Shown here piece by piece: positions 62,084 through 64,000 of a stretch of 64,000 nt of DNA. The stretch's first letter is position 1; the number at the start of each line of letters is the position of its first letter. The notes under the pieces are model-generated. The model worked only from the letters and a program-made list of their open reading frames with translations, was not told the DNA's origin and made no database searches. The translations under genes and the position numbers were made by a program. Location: contig CAVUEG010000006.1 in assembly GCA_963740525.1 (NCBI GenBank), positions 496,001-560,000 of the forward strand, in the 5' to 3' direction. Origin of the DNA: CAVUEG01 sp963740525. Its GTDB lineage: Bacteria > Actinomycetota > Actinomycetes > Propionibacteriales > Nocardioidaceae.

Positions 62084-62626
62084 ATGACAAAGGACGCCGC
62101 CGACCTCCACGTGGAGCGCTGGCGCGACCACTGGATCGACATCCCCTTCGACGACGAGGTCGAGGCGGCCGTCGTACGCATCGGTCTGCTCACGCGCTAC
62201 CTCAAGGGCACCAAGCAGGCGGCCCTCGTCGCCACCGGGCTGCAGGACTTCGAGTACGACACCCTGCACATGCTGATGATCCGCGAGACCCCCGGCCAGG
62301 CCTCCCCTGGGGCGCTGGCCCAGGATCTCGGCGTCTCCGCGGCCGGCATGACCGGCCGGCTCGACGGCCTCGAGAAGCAGGGTCTGGTCAAGCGGTTGCC
62401 CGGCGCGGGTGACCGACGCACGGTCGTGGTCGAGATCACCCGCACCGGCGCCGAGCGGTGGCGTGCGGCCATGGCGCTACGTGGCCACGCAGAGGACGAC
62501 CTGGCCGGTGCGCTCACGCGACGAGAGCTGGTGCAGCTCAACCGGCTCCTGAAGAAGCTCGCCCTGCACAGCGAGGCGGCGCTGGCGACCACTCAGACGG
62601 TCGAGCGGTCCCGCCCCTCCCAGTAG
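62084..62626 (+). CDS. MarR family transcriptional regulator
   Basis: A 180-residue winged-helix protein. The recognition segment is ALAQDLGVSAAGMTGRLDGL and the wing LVKRLPGAGDRRTVVVEITR. ATG 62084 (MTKDAADLHVERW) follows a TAGACT box by 7 bases, so it is likely leaderless. It is divergent from the MFS exporter and presumably binds the palindrome at 62016-62039. The last 34 bases overlap the convergent acyl-CoA synthetase. Confidence 0.88.
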   Translation: MTKDAADLHVERWRDHWIDIPFDDEVEAAVVRIGLLTRYLKGTKQAALVATGLQDFEYDTLHMLMIRETPGQASPGALAQDLGVSAAGMTGRLDGLEKQGLVKRLPGAGDRRTVVVEITRTGAERWRAAMALRGHAEDDLAGALTRRELVQLNRLLKKLALHSEAALATTQTVERSRPSQ

Positions 62627-64000
62627 GGCTGCCGAAGCTCCCGCTTGAGGATCTTGCCGGTCGGGTTGCGCGGCAGTGCGTCGAGCACGTCCACGGAACG
62701 CGGGCACTTGAACCTCGCCAGGTGCTCCTGGCAGTAGGAGATCAGCTCGTCCTCGGTGAGCGACTGGCCGGGCTTCACCGAGACCACCGCCTTGACCACC
62801 TCGCCCCAGCGGTCGTCGGGTACCCCGATGATCGCCACCTCGGCCACCGCCGGGTGCTCGGCAACCACCCGCTCGACCTCGGGTGAGTAGATGTTCTCGC
62901 CGCCGCTGATGATCATGTCCTTCAGCCGGTCCTCGACGTACACGAAGCCGTCGGCGTCGACCTTGCCCATGTCACCGGTGCGGAACCAGCCGTCCTCGGT
63001 GATCACCTCGGCCGTCGCATCGGGCTGGTTCAGGAAGCCCTTCATCAGCTGGGGCGTGCGGAACCACAGCTCGCCGTGCTGACCGGTGGGCACGTCCGCG
63101 AGGGTTACCGGGTCGACCACCCGCACCTCGGCGCGGGGGATCACCTGACCGGCGCTGACCAGCCGCTCGGGATGGTCGGCATCCCGGTGCGCCTCTGGCA
63201 TCAGGTGGGTGATCACCCCGCCCACCTCGGTCAGGCCGTAGACCTGGATTAAGTCGGTGTCGGGCCAGGCCTCCATCGCCGCCCGCAGCAGCGGCATCGG
63301 CATCGGGGCGGCGCCGTAGCAGTAGGTCTTGAGCCGCCCGAACAGCCCGATCGCCTCGGGCCCGGACTGCAGAACCTGTGCCAGTACGGCGGGCACGAGG
63401 AAGGTGCGGTTGGCGCCCTTCATGATCGCCCCGGCCAGGGACGCCCCGTCGGGGTCCCGGGTCATCACGCTGGGCACGCCGTCGTGGATGCCGAACTGCA
63501 CGTACGACGTGCCTCCGACGTGGAACAGGGGCATCGCAACCATGTTCTTGTCCCCTGGGTCGAACCCCCAGCCCTCGTGGGCGTTGAGAGTGTGCTGGAC
63601 CAGGTTGGTGTGGGTGATCATCACGCCCTTGGGGCGTCCGGTGGTCCCCGAGGAGTACATGACGAGGCACACGTCGTCGGGGTCGGTCTCGGGAGAGCGG
63701 TCCACGGGGGAAGCCGCCGCGATGAGGGCTTCGTACTGGTCGCCCTCGCTCCCGTCGGGGGTCACCTCGATGACCTCCTCCACGGCGGCGAGCCGGGACC
63801 GGATCTTCTCGAGGACGGGGAGCAGCTCGGTCCCGACGAAGAGCACCTTGGCTCCGGAGTCGGTGACGGCGTAGTCCACCTCCTCGCCGGCCAGCCGCCA
63901 GTTGATGATCGCGGTGGCCGCCCCGAGCGAGGCCGCCGCCAGCGACACCTCTACACAGGCCGGGTGGTTCTTGTCGAGGAAGGCGACCACGTCGCCTCGT
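62593..64000 (-). CDS. acyl-CoA synthetase (AMP-forming), C-terminal part
   Basis: Open to the right edge; at least 469 codons are visible and the N terminus is outside. It is an ANL-family enzyme: the AMP-binding loop YSSGTTGRPKGVMITH, then YGLTEVGGVITH, the hinge DRLKDMIISGGENIYSPEVE and the catalytic lysine in NPTGKILKREL. It activates a carboxylic acid, probably a fatty acid, with ATP and CoA. Acid specificity is not deducible. Confidence 0.9.
   Translation of the reverse strand, partial: RGDVVAFLDKNHPACVEVSLAAASLGAATAIINWRLAGEEVDYAVTDSGAKVLFVGTELLPVLEKIRSRLAAVEEVIEVTPDGSEGDQYEALIAAASPVDRSPETDPDDVCLVMYSSGTTGRPKGVMITHTNLVQHTLNAHEGWGFDPGDKNMVAMPLFHVGGTSYVQFGIHDGVPSVMTRDPDGASLAGAIMKGANRTFLVPAVLAQVLQSGPEAIGLFGRLKTYCYGAAPMPMPLLRAAMEAWPDTDLIQVYGLTEVGGVITHLMPEAHRDADHPERLVSAGQVIPRAEVRVVDPVTLADVPTGQHGELWFRTPQLMKGFLNQPDATAEVITEDGWFRTGDMGKVDADGFVYVEDRLKDMIISGGENIYSPEVERVVAEHPAVAEVAIIGVPDDRWGEVVKAVVSVKPGQSLTEDELISYCQEHLARFKCPRSVDVLDALPRNPTGKILKRELRQPYWEGRDRSTV

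Overview
The window is a chromosomal segment of a high-GC actinobacterium, most likely of the family Nocardioidaceae (Nocardioides or a close relative; this is inference from gene order and gene content, as there is no rRNA). No phage, IS element, CRISPR array, tRNA or rRNA gene was seen. Support for an actinobacterium includes mycothiol-dependent formaldehyde detoxification (mscR), coenzyme F420 genes (fbiC, npdG), GroEL1 with a His-rich tail, CIRCE-controlled groES, and many starts that look leaderless (a TAnnnT box 6-7 bases before the start codon). The gene order guaA - choD-like - guaB3 - guaB - groEL1/groES - tsaD - rimI - tsaB - tsaE - alr - nnr - acpS - glmS - glmM - rpsI - rplM follows the Rv3396c-Rv3443c part of the Mycobacterium tuberculosis chromosome, with lineage-specific inserts.

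Layout. 0-4.4 kb: a glycerophosphodiesterase fragment, a YbaK deacylase, and an asymmetric heterodimeric ABC exporter whose two genes are broken by many single-base shifts. 4.5-6.4 kb: a secreted Calx-beta protein. 6.4-13.2 kb: npdG-merR facing an F420-dependent oxidoreductase, acyl-CoA dehydrogenase, MpaB-like oxygenase and MMPL transporter. 13.3-17.1 kb: fbiC (split by one shift) and a cytochrome P450. 17.2-22.4 kb: guaA, ChoD-like GMC oxidoreductase, succinic-semialdehyde dehydrogenase. 22.5-25.6 kb: EamA transporter and secreted M4 protease. 25.9-31.1 kb: glpD, amidohydrolase, guaB3, guaB. 31.2-36.3 kb: ACT-GNAT protein, isoaspartyl methyltransferase, groEL/groES, THUMP-like methyltransferase. 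36.4-42.8 kb: NagZ-like lipoprotein, mscR with its metallo-hydrolase, cation exchanger, ECF sigma with a membrane propeller partner. 42.9-51.8 kb: the tRNA t6A genes tsaD, tsaB and a GNAT-TsaE fusion, rimI, a double-domain acid phosphatase, a hydrolase, alr (frame-broken), nnr and acpS. 51.8-59.1 kb: glmS, coaA, DUF389, double GNAT, glmM, rpsI, rplM. 59.4-64 kb: citrate synthase, MFS exporter with divergent MarR regulator, and an acyl-CoA synthetase cut by the window end.

How the genes work together. guaA/guaB/guaB3 handle guanine nucleotide synthesis. glmS and glmM supply UDP-GlcNAc and alr supplies D-alanine for peptidoglycan, while NagZ recycles it. tsaB/D/E make t6A on tRNA. npdG and fbiC supply and recharge F420 for the LLM oxidoreductase.

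A general caution: about twenty apparent single-base frame breaks lie in otherwise well conserved reading frames (ABC pair, fbiC, the isoaspartyl and THUMP-like methyltransferases, alr). Between the breaks the codons look under selection and there are no premature stops, so indel errors in G/C runs of the sequence are a serious alternative to true gene decay.
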